This document shows positions 44,017-52,300 of a stretch of 64,000 bases of DNA, piece after piece; positions within the stretch are counted from its first letter, which is position 1, and each line of letters begins with the position of its first letter. The translations under genes were made by a program, and so were the position numbers. Below the pieces are notes generated by a model. The model did not search any database. It worked only from the letters and a program-made list of their open reading frames with translations, and was not told where the DNA came from. Source of the stretch: Mangrovimicrobium sp048323675 (lineage in GTDB: Bacteria; Pseudomonadota; Gammaproteobacteria; Pseudomonadales; Halieaceae); assembly GCF_048323675.1 (NCBI RefSeq), contig NZ_JBLWFK010000005.1, positions 186,001 to 250,000 of the forward strand, in the 5' to 3' direction.

Positions 44017-45861
44017 TCAGTCCAGCAGCGAGAGATCGCGCACCGCGCCCTTGTCCGCGCTGGTGGCCATCTTCGCGTAGACCTTGAGCGCTGCGCTGAC
44101 CTTGCGCGGGCGGACCTTGGCCGGTTGCCAGGCGGCCTCGCCCTTCGCTTCCATGGCGGCGCGGCGCTGGGCCAGTTCCTCGTCGGTCAGCCGCACGTTG
44201 ATCGAGCGCCCGGGGATATCGATGTCGATGATATCGCCGTGCTCGACCAGGCCGATGGCGCCGCCGGCCGCTGCCTCGGGTGAGGCGTGGCCGATGGACA
44301 GGCCCGAGGTGCCGCCGGAGAAGCGGCCATCGGTGAGCAGCGCGCAGGCCTTGCCAAGTCCTTTCGATTTCAGGTAGCTGGTGGGATACAGCATTTCCTG
44401 CATGCCGGGCCCGCCGCGGGGGCCCTCGTAGCGGATGATGACCACGTCACCGGCCTTGACCTTGTCGGCGAGAATGTCGGCGACGGCGTCTTCCTGGCTC
44501 TCGCAAATGTAGGCGGGGCCGGAGAATTGCAGGATCGACTCGTCGACGCCAGAGGTCTTCACCACACAGCCGTCCGCGGCGATATTGCCGGTGAGCACCG
44601 CGAGGCCACCCTCCAGTGAGAAGGCGTGCTCGAGGGAGCGGATGCAGCCGCCTTCGCGGTCGTCGTCCAGGGACGGCCAGCGGGTGTCCTGGGAAAATGC
44701 CGTCTGGGTGGGGATGCCCGCCGGCCCGGCCTTGTAGAACTGGTGTACTTCGGCGTCGTCGGTGCGCTTGATGTCCCACTGCTCCAGCGCGGCGCCGAGG
44801 GTCGGGCTGTGCACGGTGGAGCAGCCGCTGTGCAGCAGGCCCGCCCGGTCGAGTTCGCCGAGAATGCCCATGATGCCGCCGGCGCGGTGCACGTCCTCCA
44901 TGTGGTATTTCGGCGTGTTCGGCGCGACCTTGCACAGTTGCGGCACCTTGCGCGAGAGCCGGTCGATGTCCGCCATGGTGAAATCCAGTTCCGCTTCCTG
45001 GGCCGCGGCCAGCAGGTGGAGAATGGTGTTGGTGGAGCCGCCCATGGCGATATCCAGGCTCATGGCGTTCTCGAAGGCCTGGAAGTTGCCGATGTTGCGC
45101 GGCAGTACGGATTCGTCGCCCTCGCCGTAGTAGCGCTGGCACAGCTCTACCACTACCTGGCCGGCGCGGTGGAACAGTTTCTCGCGGTCGGCGTGGGTGG
45201 CGAGGGTCGAGCCGTTGCCGGGCAGTGACAGGCCCAGCGCCTCGGTCAGGCAGTTCATCGAGTTGGCGGTGAACATGCCGGAGCAGGAGCCGCAGGTGGG
45301 GCAGGCAGAGCGCTCGTACTCTGCCACTTTCTCGTCGGAGGCCTCGCTGTCGGCGGCGATGACCATCGCATCGACCAGGTCGAGCTTGTGTTCGGACAGT
45401 TTGGTCTTGCCCGCCTCCATCGGTCCGCCGGAGACGAACACCGCTGGGATGTTCAGGCGCATGGCGGCGTTGAGCATGCCGGGGGTGATCTTGTCGCAGT
45501 TGGAGATACAGACCATGGCGTCGGCGCAGTGGGCGTTGACCATGTACTCCACCGAGTCGGCGATCAGGTCGCGCGAGGGCAGGCTGTAGAGCATGCCGTC
45601 GTGGCCCATGGCGATGCCGTCGTCCACCGCGATGGTGTTGAATTCCTTGGCCACGCCGCCGGCCTTCTCGATCTCCCGGGCCACCAGCTGGCCCAGGTCC
45701 TTGAGGTGCACGTGCCCCGGGACAAACTGGGTGAAGGAGTTGACCACGGCGATGATGGGTTTCTTGAAGTCCTCATCCTTCATGCCGGTGGCGCGCCACA
45801 GCGCGCGGGCCCCGGCCATGTTGCGGCCGGCGGTGGAAGTCTTGGAGCGATAGTCAGGCAT
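44017..45861 (-). CDS. ilvD: Dihydroxy-acid dehydratase
   Basis: A 614-residue Fe-S dehydratase in valine and isoleucine synthesis, converting dihydroxyisovalerate to 2-ketoisovalerate, which LeuA then uses. Cluster-ligand regions CISNCDKITPGM and CPTCGSCSGMFTANSMNCL are intact, as is the C-terminal GRFSGGTSGLSIGH. The length is that of the enteric-type IlvD. It is about 5 kb from leuA with no other branched-chain genes beside it. Upstream is a 195-base gap. Confidence 0.97.
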   Translation of the reverse strand: MPDYRSKTSTAGRNMAGARALWRATGMKDEDFKKPIIAVVNSFTQFVPGHVHLKDLGQLVAREIEKAGGVAKEFNTIAVDDGIAMGHDGMLYSLPSRDLIADSVEYMVNAHCADAMVCISNCDKITPGMLNAAMRLNIPAVFVSGGPMEAGKTKLSEHKLDLVDAMVIAADSEASDEKVAEYERSACPTCGSCSGMFTANSMNCLTEALGLSLPGNGSTLATHADREKLFHRAGQVVVELCQRYYGEGDESVLPRNIGNFQAFENAMSLDIAMGGSTNTILHLLAAAQEAELDFTMADIDRLSRKVPQLCKVAPNTPKYHMEDVHRAGGIMGILGELDRAGLLHSGCSTVHSPTLGAALEQWDIKRTDDAEVHQFYKAGPAGIPTQTAFSQDTRWPSLDDDREGGCIRSLEHAFSLEGGLAVLTGNIAADGCVVKTSGVDESILQFSGPAYICESQEDAVADILADKVKAGDVVIIRYEGPRGGPGMQEMLYPTSYLKSKGLGKACALLTDGRFSGGTSGLSIGHASPEAAAGGAIGLVEHGDIIDIDIPGRSINVRLTDEELAQRRAAMEAKGEAAWQPAKVRPRKVSAALKVYAKMATSADKGAVRDLSLLD

Positions 45862-45983
45862 CGTGCTAGTCCGTTGCGGCGCGCTGGATTGGCGCCTGCT
45901 GGTGAAGAAAATCAGGCTGCGCAGGATAGCAAATTAACGGGTGCTTGTATCGGCGGGCGGGGCTGGCGGGAGCCCAGAAACAA

Positions 45984-46009
45984 TTCACCCGCGACAGGGC
46001 GCGGGTGAA
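45984..46009 (-). terminator. Probable terminator after the secreted hypothetical gene
   Basis: A perfect 10-bp stem (45984-45993 with 46000-46009, loop of 6) is followed on the minus strand by TTGTTTC. It lies 48 bases after the stop of the minus-strand secreted protein gene, before ilvD. Confidence 0.6.
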
Positions 46010-46056
46010 CAGGCGTTGTTATTGGTGTTGCTGTTAAAGCTTTACTGCCCTGCTGC

Positions 46057-46377
46057 TCAGGAGCTGGCGATAGCTTCGTCGCGGCTGCGGAATTTCTGCA
46101 GCTCGCTGTTGTAGCTCTCGGCCACTTCCTGGGCGCGGCTCACGAAGTAGTTGTGCTCCAGGTAGCCGAGCTGGTCAGAGCGGCATTCCAGGTATTTTTC
46201 CACACCGGCAACGTAGGCCTTGGTGGCTTCCTGGGCCGCGTACATGGCTTCGGCGTCAACGGCGGCGCCGTTGGGGATGGCCGGTGCTGCAGCCGGGCGG
46301 CTCGCCAGACAGGCGGCGTTGACGTTGGCGGCCAGCAGCAGTGCCGGTACAGCCAGTAGTGCTTTCTTCGCTTTCAT
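46057..46377 (-). CDS. Secreted hypothetical protein
   Basis: A 106-residue protein with a clean signal peptide (residues 1-22, ending VNA before ACLASRP). The mature part has two cysteines (one in ACLAS, one in LECRSDQ) that could form a disulfide, and a helical acidic region (YAAQEATKAYVAGVEKYLECR in part; FVSRAQEVAESYNSELQKF). I do not recognise a family. ATG at 46377 follows an AAGGAG site 7 bases upstream on the minus strand. It has its own terminator and a long AT-rich upstream region, so it is probably expressed alone. Confidence 0.75.
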   Translation of the reverse strand: MKAKKALLAVPALLLAANVNAACLASRPAAAPAIPNGAAVDAEAMYAAQEATKAYVAGVEKYLECRSDQLGYLEHNYFVSRAQEVAESYNSELQKFRSRDEAIASS

Positions 46378-46719
46378 GATGTTACTCCTTGGTGGTTGGT
46401 TGAATGTGTTACCCATTCGTTACATATGTTCCCACAATCAAATTTCAATGCAAGGGGTAATTTGTGAATTAATTGCGACATAGCACTGATAAATAAGGAT
46501 TTTTTGTTCATTTCGTGATCGCCATTGGTGCGCTGCACCAGTTTAGTAACACTATTTGCACCATCTGGTAACATAATTGACATTTGTCAGGCCCGCGCGC
46601 GCTGCCGGAAATTCCCCGTGCGCCCGCGCGATTGTGCTGTTACTCATTGAAAACACTGGATTTTTGATCTTGCAGGTACTACGGTTCGCGCAGCGCCCTC
46701 ACTGCTATAAGGACTTTCC
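46378..46719. promoter_or_regulatory. Divergent AT-rich spacer
   Basis: No gene is seen in these 342 bases between two divergent exported-protein genes. The stretch is markedly more AT-rich than its surroundings from about 46400 to 46580. It contains a small hairpin (GGTGC/GCACC near 46527-46539). Promoters for both genes are expected here. Confidence 0.45.
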
Positions 46720-47817
46720 ATGCCCGCAATGCCGCGCCTGGCACTTTTTTTTGCGTTTTCTGCCCTGGTTGCCTGTGATGGGGGTAACGATCACCACCCG
46801 GGTACCCCGACAGTGCCCGCGGAGCCTCCGCGACCCCGGCTGGAATTCATCAGCAGTGCATCGCCGATAGACCTCGAGGGTATCAACGCGCGTTTCGCCG
46901 CGGACATTCCCTACGGCGAGGGAGAGCGCAATCGCCTGGATATCTTCCTCCCCGAGGACTGTGACGAGTCCACGCCACTGGTCATCCACATCCACGGCGG
47001 CGGATTCACCGGGGGCGATAAAAGTAACGCCTACGACCTCTTCCCCGGGCATATCCGGGAGCTGCTGCAGTCCTGTGTGGCCTACGCGAGTATCAACTAC
47101 ACGCTGCTCAGCGTGCCCGAAGCGGGCGAAGGCATATCCCTCAGCGAAGCCCAGGGCGGAGTCCTGACCTCGTTACAGGACAGCGCCCGCGCCCTGCAAT
47201 TCCTGCGCTACTACTACGAGAGCCTGCACCTGGACCCGGAAAACGTCGCCCTGTACGGGGTGTCCGCCGGCGCCGGCACCAGCCTGTGGCTGGGCACCCA
47301 CGACGACCTGGCCCTGGCAAATGCGGAAGACCCGGTGTTGCGGGAGTCCACGCGGGTCCGCGCGGTGGGGGCACTGGCAACCCAGTCGACCTATGACCTG
47401 CTGCGCTGGGAACAGGTGCTGCTGCCGGTAACCGAACCGCTGCAGGCGTACCTGGGTGGGACCGATATCCCGACCATCGCCGCTACCCTCGGTGTCACCA
47501 ACTACCTGCTGGTGTTTCTCGGGGTCGAGACAGTCGAGGACATCTATTCGCCGGGCAATGCTTCCTACCGGGAAAATGTCGATATGCTGGGCCTGATGGA
47601 CGCCGGTGACGCGCCGGTCTTCGTGAAGAACTTCCGCACCGGCTTTGACGATCCGCTCAACATGCTGTTGCACCACGGCCTGCACGCCCTCGCGGTGAAG
47701 GCCCGTGCCGACGAAGTGGGCCTGGAGAGCGTGGCCTACTCGTCCGATCCGGATTTCCCGCTGACCGATCCCTCCGGTGAGGGGATTGTTTCCTTCCTGA
47801 GCCGGCACATCCGCTAG
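46720..47817 (+). CDS. Alpha/beta hydrolase (esterase-like) lipoprotein
   Basis: A 365-residue predicted lipoprotein: lipobox LVAC with lipidated Cys19, then a Pro-rich linker and a carboxylesterase-type hydrolase domain. The oxyanion motif HGGG is at residues 92-95, and the nucleophile is Ser182 in YGVSAGAG. A candidate acid is in the DAGDAP region and the histidine in LHHGLHAL. The arrangement is that of the hormone-sensitive lipase/carboxylesterase branch. The substrate is unknown. It is convergent with argA. Confidence 0.85.
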   Translation: MPAMPRLALFFAFSALVACDGGNDHHPGTPTVPAEPPRPRLEFISSASPIDLEGINARFAADIPYGEGERNRLDIFLPEDCDESTPLVIHIHGGGFTGGDKSNAYDLFPGHIRELLQSCVAYASINYTLLSVPEAGEGISLSEAQGGVLTSLQDSARALQFLRYYYESLHLDPENVALYGVSAGAGTSLWLGTHDDLALANAEDPVLRESTRVRAVGALATQSTYDLLRWEQVLLPVTEPLQAYLGGTDIPTIAATLGVTNYLLVFLGVETVEDIYSPGNASYRENVDMLGLMDAGDAPVFVKNFRTGFDDPLNMLLHHGLHALAVKARADEVGLESVAYSSDPDFPLTDPSGEGIVSFLSRHIR

Positions 47818-47819
47818 CA

Positions 47820-47838
47820 GGCGGGGCACTGCCCCGCC
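47820..47838. terminator. Hairpin between convergent esterase and argA genes
   Basis: A perfect 8-bp GC stem (47820-47827 with 47831-47838) with a 3-base loop lies just after the esterase stop. Neither side has a T-tract, so it is a weak terminator candidate. Confidence 0.35.
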
Positions 47839-47859
47839 ACCAGTCGTGAGCGCCGGGAG

Positions 47860-49164
47860 CTACAGCGGTTTGAAGAAAACCTTGGAGTTGCGCTGCAGGT
47901 TGTACAGCGCCTGTTTGCGGCCCGGCAGTGACTCCCGGGTGGCCTCCACGAAGCCCTGTTCCCGGAACCAGTGGCCCGTCTGGGTGCTGAGGACGAACAC
48001 CCGGTCCAACCCCATGGCCCGGGCCTCGGCTTCCAGCTCCCGCAGCAGGCGGTCGCCGCGTTTGCCGCGCCGGTAATCCGGGTGGCTGACGACGCAGGCA
48101 ATCTCGCCGCAGCCATCCTCGGGAAAGGGATATAATGCGGCGCAGGCGATAATGCGCCCGTCGCGCTCCAGCAGGCGGAATTGCTCGATTTCATTCTCCA
48201 GCAATTCGCGCGAGCGTTTGACCAGGATGCCCTGCTGTTCCAGCGGTTCGATCAGTTCGAGAATACCGCCGACATCGTCGATCCCCGCGCGCCGGCAGGT
48301 TTCGAAGTCCGAATCGGACACCAGCGTGCCGCTGCCATCGTGGGTGAACAGCTCTTCCAGCAACGCGCAGTCGTCGCGGTAACTGATGATGTGGCAGCGC
48401 GGTACGCCCAGCTGGCAGGCGCGGCTGGCGGTCTGCAGCAGGGTTGCCTGCTCCGCGCTGGCGGCTATTACGGATTCCACCTCACTCACCGCCAGCTGGC
48501 GCAATAACTTGCCATCCGCGGTGGCTACGCCCGCGTCCGTGCCGAACAGGATCAGCTTGTCGGCGCCGATCGCCGCGGCGCAATTCATCGCCACGTCTTC
48601 CAGCGCCAAATTGAAAATTTCCCCGGTAGGCGAATAGCCGAGCGGTGAAACCAGCACGATGGTCTCGTTGCGCAACTGGTACTGGATGCCCTCGGCGTCG
48701 ACCCGGCGCACTCTACCGGTGTGCTGGAAATCGACCCCATCAACCACGCCGATCGGTTTCGCGGTGACAAAATTACCGCTGCAGACACGCATCTTCGCCC
48801 CCAGCATCGGCGAGTTGGGCAATCCCATGGACAGCAGCGCCTCGATCTGGGCGCGCAGTGAGCCGGCGGCGTCCTTTACATGCTCGAGGGCGGTGGTATC
48901 AGTAACCCGCAGGTCCTCGTGGACCGCGCTGTCGATTCCCGCCGCCTCCAGACGCTGGGCGATTTGCGGGCGGGCGCCGTGCACCAGCACGAGTCGCACG
49001 CCGAGGCTCTCCAGCAGCGCGATGTCGTGGATGATGTTGGGGAAATTCGGGTCCTGGGCTACTTCGCCACCGAACATCAGCACGAAGGTCTTGCCCCGGT
49101 GCAGATTGATGTACGGCGCGGTATTCCTGAACCAGCGGATGTGTTCCCGGCCCTGGGTGCTCAC
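47860..49164 (-). CDS. argA: Amino-acid N-acetyltransferase (N-acetylglutamate synthase)
   Basis: A 434-residue enzyme making N-acetylglutamate from acetyl-CoA, the first step of arginine synthesis. The N-terminal amino-acid-kinase-like domain (about residues 1-290; starts FRNTAPYINLHRGKTFVLMFGG in part) binds arginine for feedback inhibition. The C-terminal GNAT domain has the acetyl-CoA loop DYRRGKRGDRLL. Length matches the classical ArgA (about 440). argE lies upstream on the same strand but is separated by 601 bases with two palindromic elements, so separate transcription is likely. Confidence 0.96.
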   Translation of the reverse strand: MSTQGREHIRWFRNTAPYINLHRGKTFVLMFGGEVAQDPNFPNIIHDIALLESLGVRLVLVHGARPQIAQRLEAAGIDSAVHEDLRVTDTTALEHVKDAAGSLRAQIEALLSMGLPNSPMLGAKMRVCSGNFVTAKPIGVVDGVDFQHTGRVRRVDAEGIQYQLRNETIVLVSPLGYSPTGEIFNLALEDVAMNCAAAIGADKLILFGTDAGVATADGKLLRQLAVSEVESVIAASAEQATLLQTASRACQLGVPRCHIISYRDDCALLEELFTHDGSGTLVSDSDFETCRRAGIDDVGGILELIEPLEQQGILVKRSRELLENEIEQFRLLERDGRIIACAALYPFPEDGCGEIACVVSHPDYRRGKRGDRLLRELEAEARAMGLDRVFVLSTQTGHWFREQGFVEATRESLPGRKQALYNLQRNSKVFFKPL

Positions 49165-49302
49165 CTGTCTGTGCCTGTGTCGTTTGTTCGAACCGGAAAG
49201 GGTACCGAAAGTGGGTCGGTTTCACTAATGGCAATTTTGCACAGCTGTTCGGACTGTTTTGTCTACTTGTGGTGTGGCGGTGGGGTAGGTGGTAATCGAG
49301 CC

Positions 49303-49423
49303 GGCCCGGATACAGGAATACCCTGCACCGGGACCGCCAAAAAGCGCACATCCATGTGCAGGCTCGGCCTCGGCCATCCATGGCCTCGGACGCCCCGGTG
49401 CAGGGTATTCCTGTATCCGGGCC
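49303..49423 (+). repeat. Palindromic element copy D (variable-arm repeat family)
   Basis: This is the best-preserved copy. A perfect 30-bp inverted repeat (49303-49332 with 49394-49423) encloses a 61-base core. Hairpin 1 is 49346-49359 (GCAC/GTGC, loop ATCCAT) and hairpin 2 is 49372-49385 (GGCC/GGCC, loop ATCCAT). The core start CGCCAAAAAGCGCAC is identical to copy A. The arms share no similarity with those of other copies. Confidence 0.92.
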
Positions 49424-49538
49424 TCTTTCGGTGCCATTCCCCGGCATACAGCTACCTGTAGCAAGGGGCGATTAAGCAGCCATAAACAAGAGTCGCCGAA
49501 TCGTTAATGGGAAATACTGGTTTGCCACTGAAAGAGGA

Positions 49539-49648
49539 CTGAATGCGTGATATGGCCACACGAAAACGTCCGAGGACATGGATGTCCGAGGCCGAGCTGC
49601 CATGGATGGCGCTTTTGCGTTTTTCGGGTGGCCATATCACGCATTCAG
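49539..49648 (-). repeat. Palindromic element copy E (variable-arm repeat family)
   Basis: This copy is inverted relative to D. The outer inverted repeat is 21 bp perfect (49539-49559 with 49628-49648), then one mismatch and 6 more pairs (49561-49566 with 49621-49626), the same architecture as copy B. The two inner hairpins are 49574-49587 (GGAC/GTCC) and 49599-49610 (GCC/GGC), both with loop ATGGAT on this strand, that is ATCCAT on the other. Confidence 0.9.
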
Positions 49649-49765
49649 GCCGGGTATCGAAGCACGGATACCAGAATCCGAATGCAAACTCAGTATGGGT
49701 ACCGGAGTACCGAGCCAGGATGGTGGAAAGTCGAATCCCGGCTTGAGTTGGTACGAGGGGCTCGA

Positions 49766-50917
49766 TTACAAGCAGTAGTGCCGAATAAACAGCGCCAACA
49801 GGTCCACACAGGGATGAATCTGCTCCAGCGGCAGGAACTCGTCCGGCTGATGTGCCCGGTCGATCGACCCTGGTCCAAGGACGATCGTCTCCATACCGAG
49901 TTGCTGCAGGAAAGAAGCTTCCGTGGCAAAGGCCACCGCCTCCGCGCTGTGGCCGGTGAGTTGCTCCGCCAGCCGCACCAGCTCACTGTCCGCGGGCTGT
50001 TCGAAAGGCTCGACATCCTCGATCAGCTGGCGCACCTCGATCGCGAGGTCGCGTTGCACGCCCAGTGCCCGCAGCCGGGACTGGAGTTCCGCGAGCACCG
50101 CCGCATTGCTGCCCGCGGGGGTGAGGCGCAGGTCGAAGTGCAGTTCGCTGTGGCCGCAGATACGGTTGGGGCTGTCGCCGCCGTGCACCCGGCCGAGGTT
50201 GAGGGTAGGGGTCGGGACCTCGAAGGCCGGGTTGGGGTAGCGCTGCCCGAGTTCGCCGCGGTAGGCGAGCAGCTCGCCCATGACCGCGTGCAGGCCCTCC
50301 AGGGCGCTGTTGCCCAGGGAGGGATTGGAGGAGTGCCCCGCCCTGCCGGTGATGCTGGCGCCGAGCATCATGATGCCCTTGTGCATGCGCACCGGCACCA
50401 GCGAGGTCGGCTCGCCGATGATGGCGGCCCGGGCTTTCGGGTAGCCGGCGGCGGCGAGGCTGCGCGCGCCGCACATGGTGCTCTCTTCGTCCGCAGTGGC
50501 GAGAATGATCAGCGGTTGTTTGAGCGCGGTACCGGTGAAGCGCTCCGCGGCGGCGAGGGCCAGCGGGAAGAAGCCCTTCATGTCGGTGCTGCCGAGACCG
50601 TAGAAACGGTTGTCGCGTTCGTCCAGTGACAGCGGGTCGCTGTGCCAGCGGCCCTCGTCGAAGGGTACGGTGTCGGTGTGGCCGGCGAGGACCAGTCCCC
50701 CGGGCCCGCTGCCGCGGGTGGCGACCAGGTTGGCTTTGTGGCCACTGGCGGAGAGCGGCTGGATTTCGGTGTGGAAACCGAGGTCCTCGAGCCAGCTTGC
50801 CAGCAGTTCGACGACCTGGCGGTTGCCCTGGTCCCAGCCTGGGTCGGTGGAACTTACCGAGGCGGAGGCGACCAGTTGCTCCAGTCGGGAGCGGATACGT
50901 CTGTCGGAGTCGGGCAT
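49766..50917 (-). CDS. argE: Acetylornithine deacetylase
   Basis: A 383-residue M20-family zinc peptidase that deacetylates N-acetylornithine in arginine synthesis. Metal ligands and catalytic residues are intact: His80 and Asp82 (LAGHTDTVPF), Asp112 (GSTDMKGFF), Glu144/Glu145 (TADEEST), and the C-terminal metal His in GPGSIDRAHQPDE. It has the M20 dimerisation domain in the middle. It lies 81 bases downstream of the pit gene on the same strand. Having both argA and argE indicates the linear acetylated pathway, although argJ elsewhere cannot be ruled out. Confidence 0.94.
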   Translation of the reverse strand: MPDSDRRIRSRLEQLVASASVSSTDPGWDQGNRQVVELLASWLEDLGFHTEIQPLSASGHKANLVATRGSGPGGLVLAGHTDTVPFDEGRWHSDPLSLDERDNRFYGLGSTDMKGFFPLALAAAERFTGTALKQPLIILATADEESTMCGARSLAAAGYPKARAAIIGEPTSLVPVRMHKGIMMLGASITGRAGHSSNPSLGNSALEGLHAVMGELLAYRGELGQRYPNPAFEVPTPTLNLGRVHGGDSPNRICGHSELHFDLRLTPAGSNAAVLAELQSRLRALGVQRDLAIEVRQLIEDVEPFEQPADSELVRLAEQLTGHSAEAVAFATEASFLQQLGMETIVLGPGSIDRAHQPDEFLPLEQIHPCVDLLALFIRHYCL

Positions 50918-50998
50918 GGTGTCGTGGCGGGCGCGCGGCGCAGGGCGAGTTCAGCCAAGTCTATGCAAGGCGAGCCGCTACGCCAATAGCGCCGCCGC

Positions 50999-52279
50999 TC
51001 AGGCCGAGAAGATTCCCTTGAAGACGAAGAAGAACAGGATCGCCAGGCCCGCGCCCGCCGGCAGGGTGATCAGCCAGGAAATGAAGATGTTGCCCACTAC
51101 CTGCAGGTTCAGCGCGCCGATACCGCGGGCGAAGCCCACGCCGAGTACCGCGCCGACCAGGGTGTGGGTGGTGGAGATCGGCAGGCCGGTAGCCGATGCC
51201 AGCACCACGGTGCTGGCGGCGCCCAGCTCCGCGGCGAAGCCGCGGCTGGGGGTGAGCTCGGTGATCTTGCGGCCGACGGTTGTAATGACCCGCCAGCCGT
51301 AGGTGGCAAGGCCGACCACGATGCCAAGGGCGCCCACCAGCAGGATCCACCAGGGCATGGCCGATTTCGCGGCGATCACGCCGCCGGACTGCACGATGCC
51401 GGCGATCGCGGCCAGCGGGCCCACCGCGTTGGCGACGTCGTTGGAGCCGTGGGCGAAGGCCATGGAGCAGGCGGTGAACACCATCAGGATGGCGAATACC
51501 CGTTCCACGTTGCCGAAGCGGCTGCCCGGCACGCTGGTCTCGGGGACGCGCCGGATCAACAGTGCGCCGAAGCCGGCAACGACCAGGCCGATGAGCGCAG
51601 AAATGGGCAGGGCATTGGCAAACTGGCTGCCGAGGCCCAGGTCGAAATGCAGGCCGACGTGCTTGAGGCCCTTGAGCAGGGTGACCATGGCGATCATGAA
51701 GCCCACCATCCACATGTACACCGGAATGAACTTGCGGGCGCGTTCAAAGGGGTTTTCGGTGTCGAGGATCAGGCGCTTGACGCTGATGAACAGGCCGAAG
51801 GAGATACTGCCCGCCAGCACCGGCGATACCACCCAGGAGGCCACGATACCGCCGACCTTGTCCCAGTGAATGGCCTCCACCGAGATACCGACCGCGGCGA
51901 AGCCGACGATGGCGCCGACAATCGAGTGGGTGGTGGAGACCGGCCAGCCCTTCATGCTGGCGATCAGCAGCCAGGTGCCCGCCGCCAGCAGCGCGGAGAG
52001 CATGCCGTAGACCATCAATTCGGGGTCATCAGCCAGTACCTCCGGGTCGATGATGCCCTTGCGAATGGTTGCGGTGACCTCCCCGCCGGCGAGGTAAGCG
52101 CCGAGGAACTCGAAGACCATGGCGATCAGGATCGCCTGGGTGATGGTCAGCGCCCGTGAGCCCACCGAGGTGCCCATGGCGTTGGCGACGTCGTTGGCGC
52201 CGATACCCCAGGCCATGAAAAAGCCGAACAGGCAGGCCATCACGAGGAATACCCCGCCGTATTGCGCGATGATTTCCAT
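50999..52279 (-). CDS. Inorganic phosphate transporter (Pit family)
   Basis: A 426-residue inner-membrane H+ or metal-phosphate symporter with about ten helices. The two inverted family motifs are both present: GIGANDVANAMGTSVGSRALT near residue 27 (shortened) and AHGSNDVANAVGPLAA near residue 270. The TTHSIVGA and TTHTLVGA repeats also match. It is 21 bases after the DUF47 gene, the usual PhoU-like partner of Pit transporters, so the pair is probably co-transcribed. Confidence 0.94.
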   Translation of the reverse strand: MEIIAQYGGVFLVMACLFGFFMAWGIGANDVANAMGTSVGSRALTITQAILIAMVFEFLGAYLAGGEVTATIRKGIIDPEVLADDPELMVYGMLSALLAAGTWLLIASMKGWPVSTTHSIVGAIVGFAAVGISVEAIHWDKVGGIVASWVVSPVLAGSISFGLFISVKRLILDTENPFERARKFIPVYMWMVGFMIAMVTLLKGLKHVGLHFDLGLGSQFANALPISALIGLVVAGFGALLIRRVPETSVPGSRFGNVERVFAILMVFTACSMAFAHGSNDVANAVGPLAAIAGIVQSGGVIAAKSAMPWWILLVGALGIVVGLATYGWRVITTVGRKITELTPSRGFAAELGAASTVVLASATGLPISTTHTLVGAVLGVGFARGIGALNLQVVGNIFISWLITLPAGAGLAILFFFVFKGIFSA

Positions 52280-52300
52280 GAGTCGGTGTTCCTCTTGTTC

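Larger units (their letters stand above)
49165..49765. other. Gene-free 0.6 kb gap holding two palindromic elements
   Basis: This gap between argE and argA (both minus strand) holds no credible gene. Elements D (49303-49423) and E (49539-49648) fill much of it in inward-facing orientation, with a 115-base spacer. The first 130 bases next to argA probably contain its promoter. The last 110 bases before the argE stop show no recognisable signal. Confidence 0.7.

Noticed and set aside
26602..49648. Integron attC sites as an explanation for the palindromic elements
   Set aside because: There are no cassette arrays or integrase, and the arm ends differ in every copy, so the conserved GTTRRRY-type core at attC termini is absent.
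26602..49648. Simple rho-independent terminators as an explanation for the palindromic elements
   Set aside because: The loops of 50-60 bases or more are themselves conserved and structured, no T-tract follows any copy, and copy A lies between divergent gene starts, where no terminator is expected.
49465..49760. Short open frames running through the palindromic elements, with translations such as repeated IHG/TWM/CAL motifs
   Set aside because: The frames arise from the repeated DNA core itself, occur on both strands, and lack ribosome binding sites, so they are not real genes.
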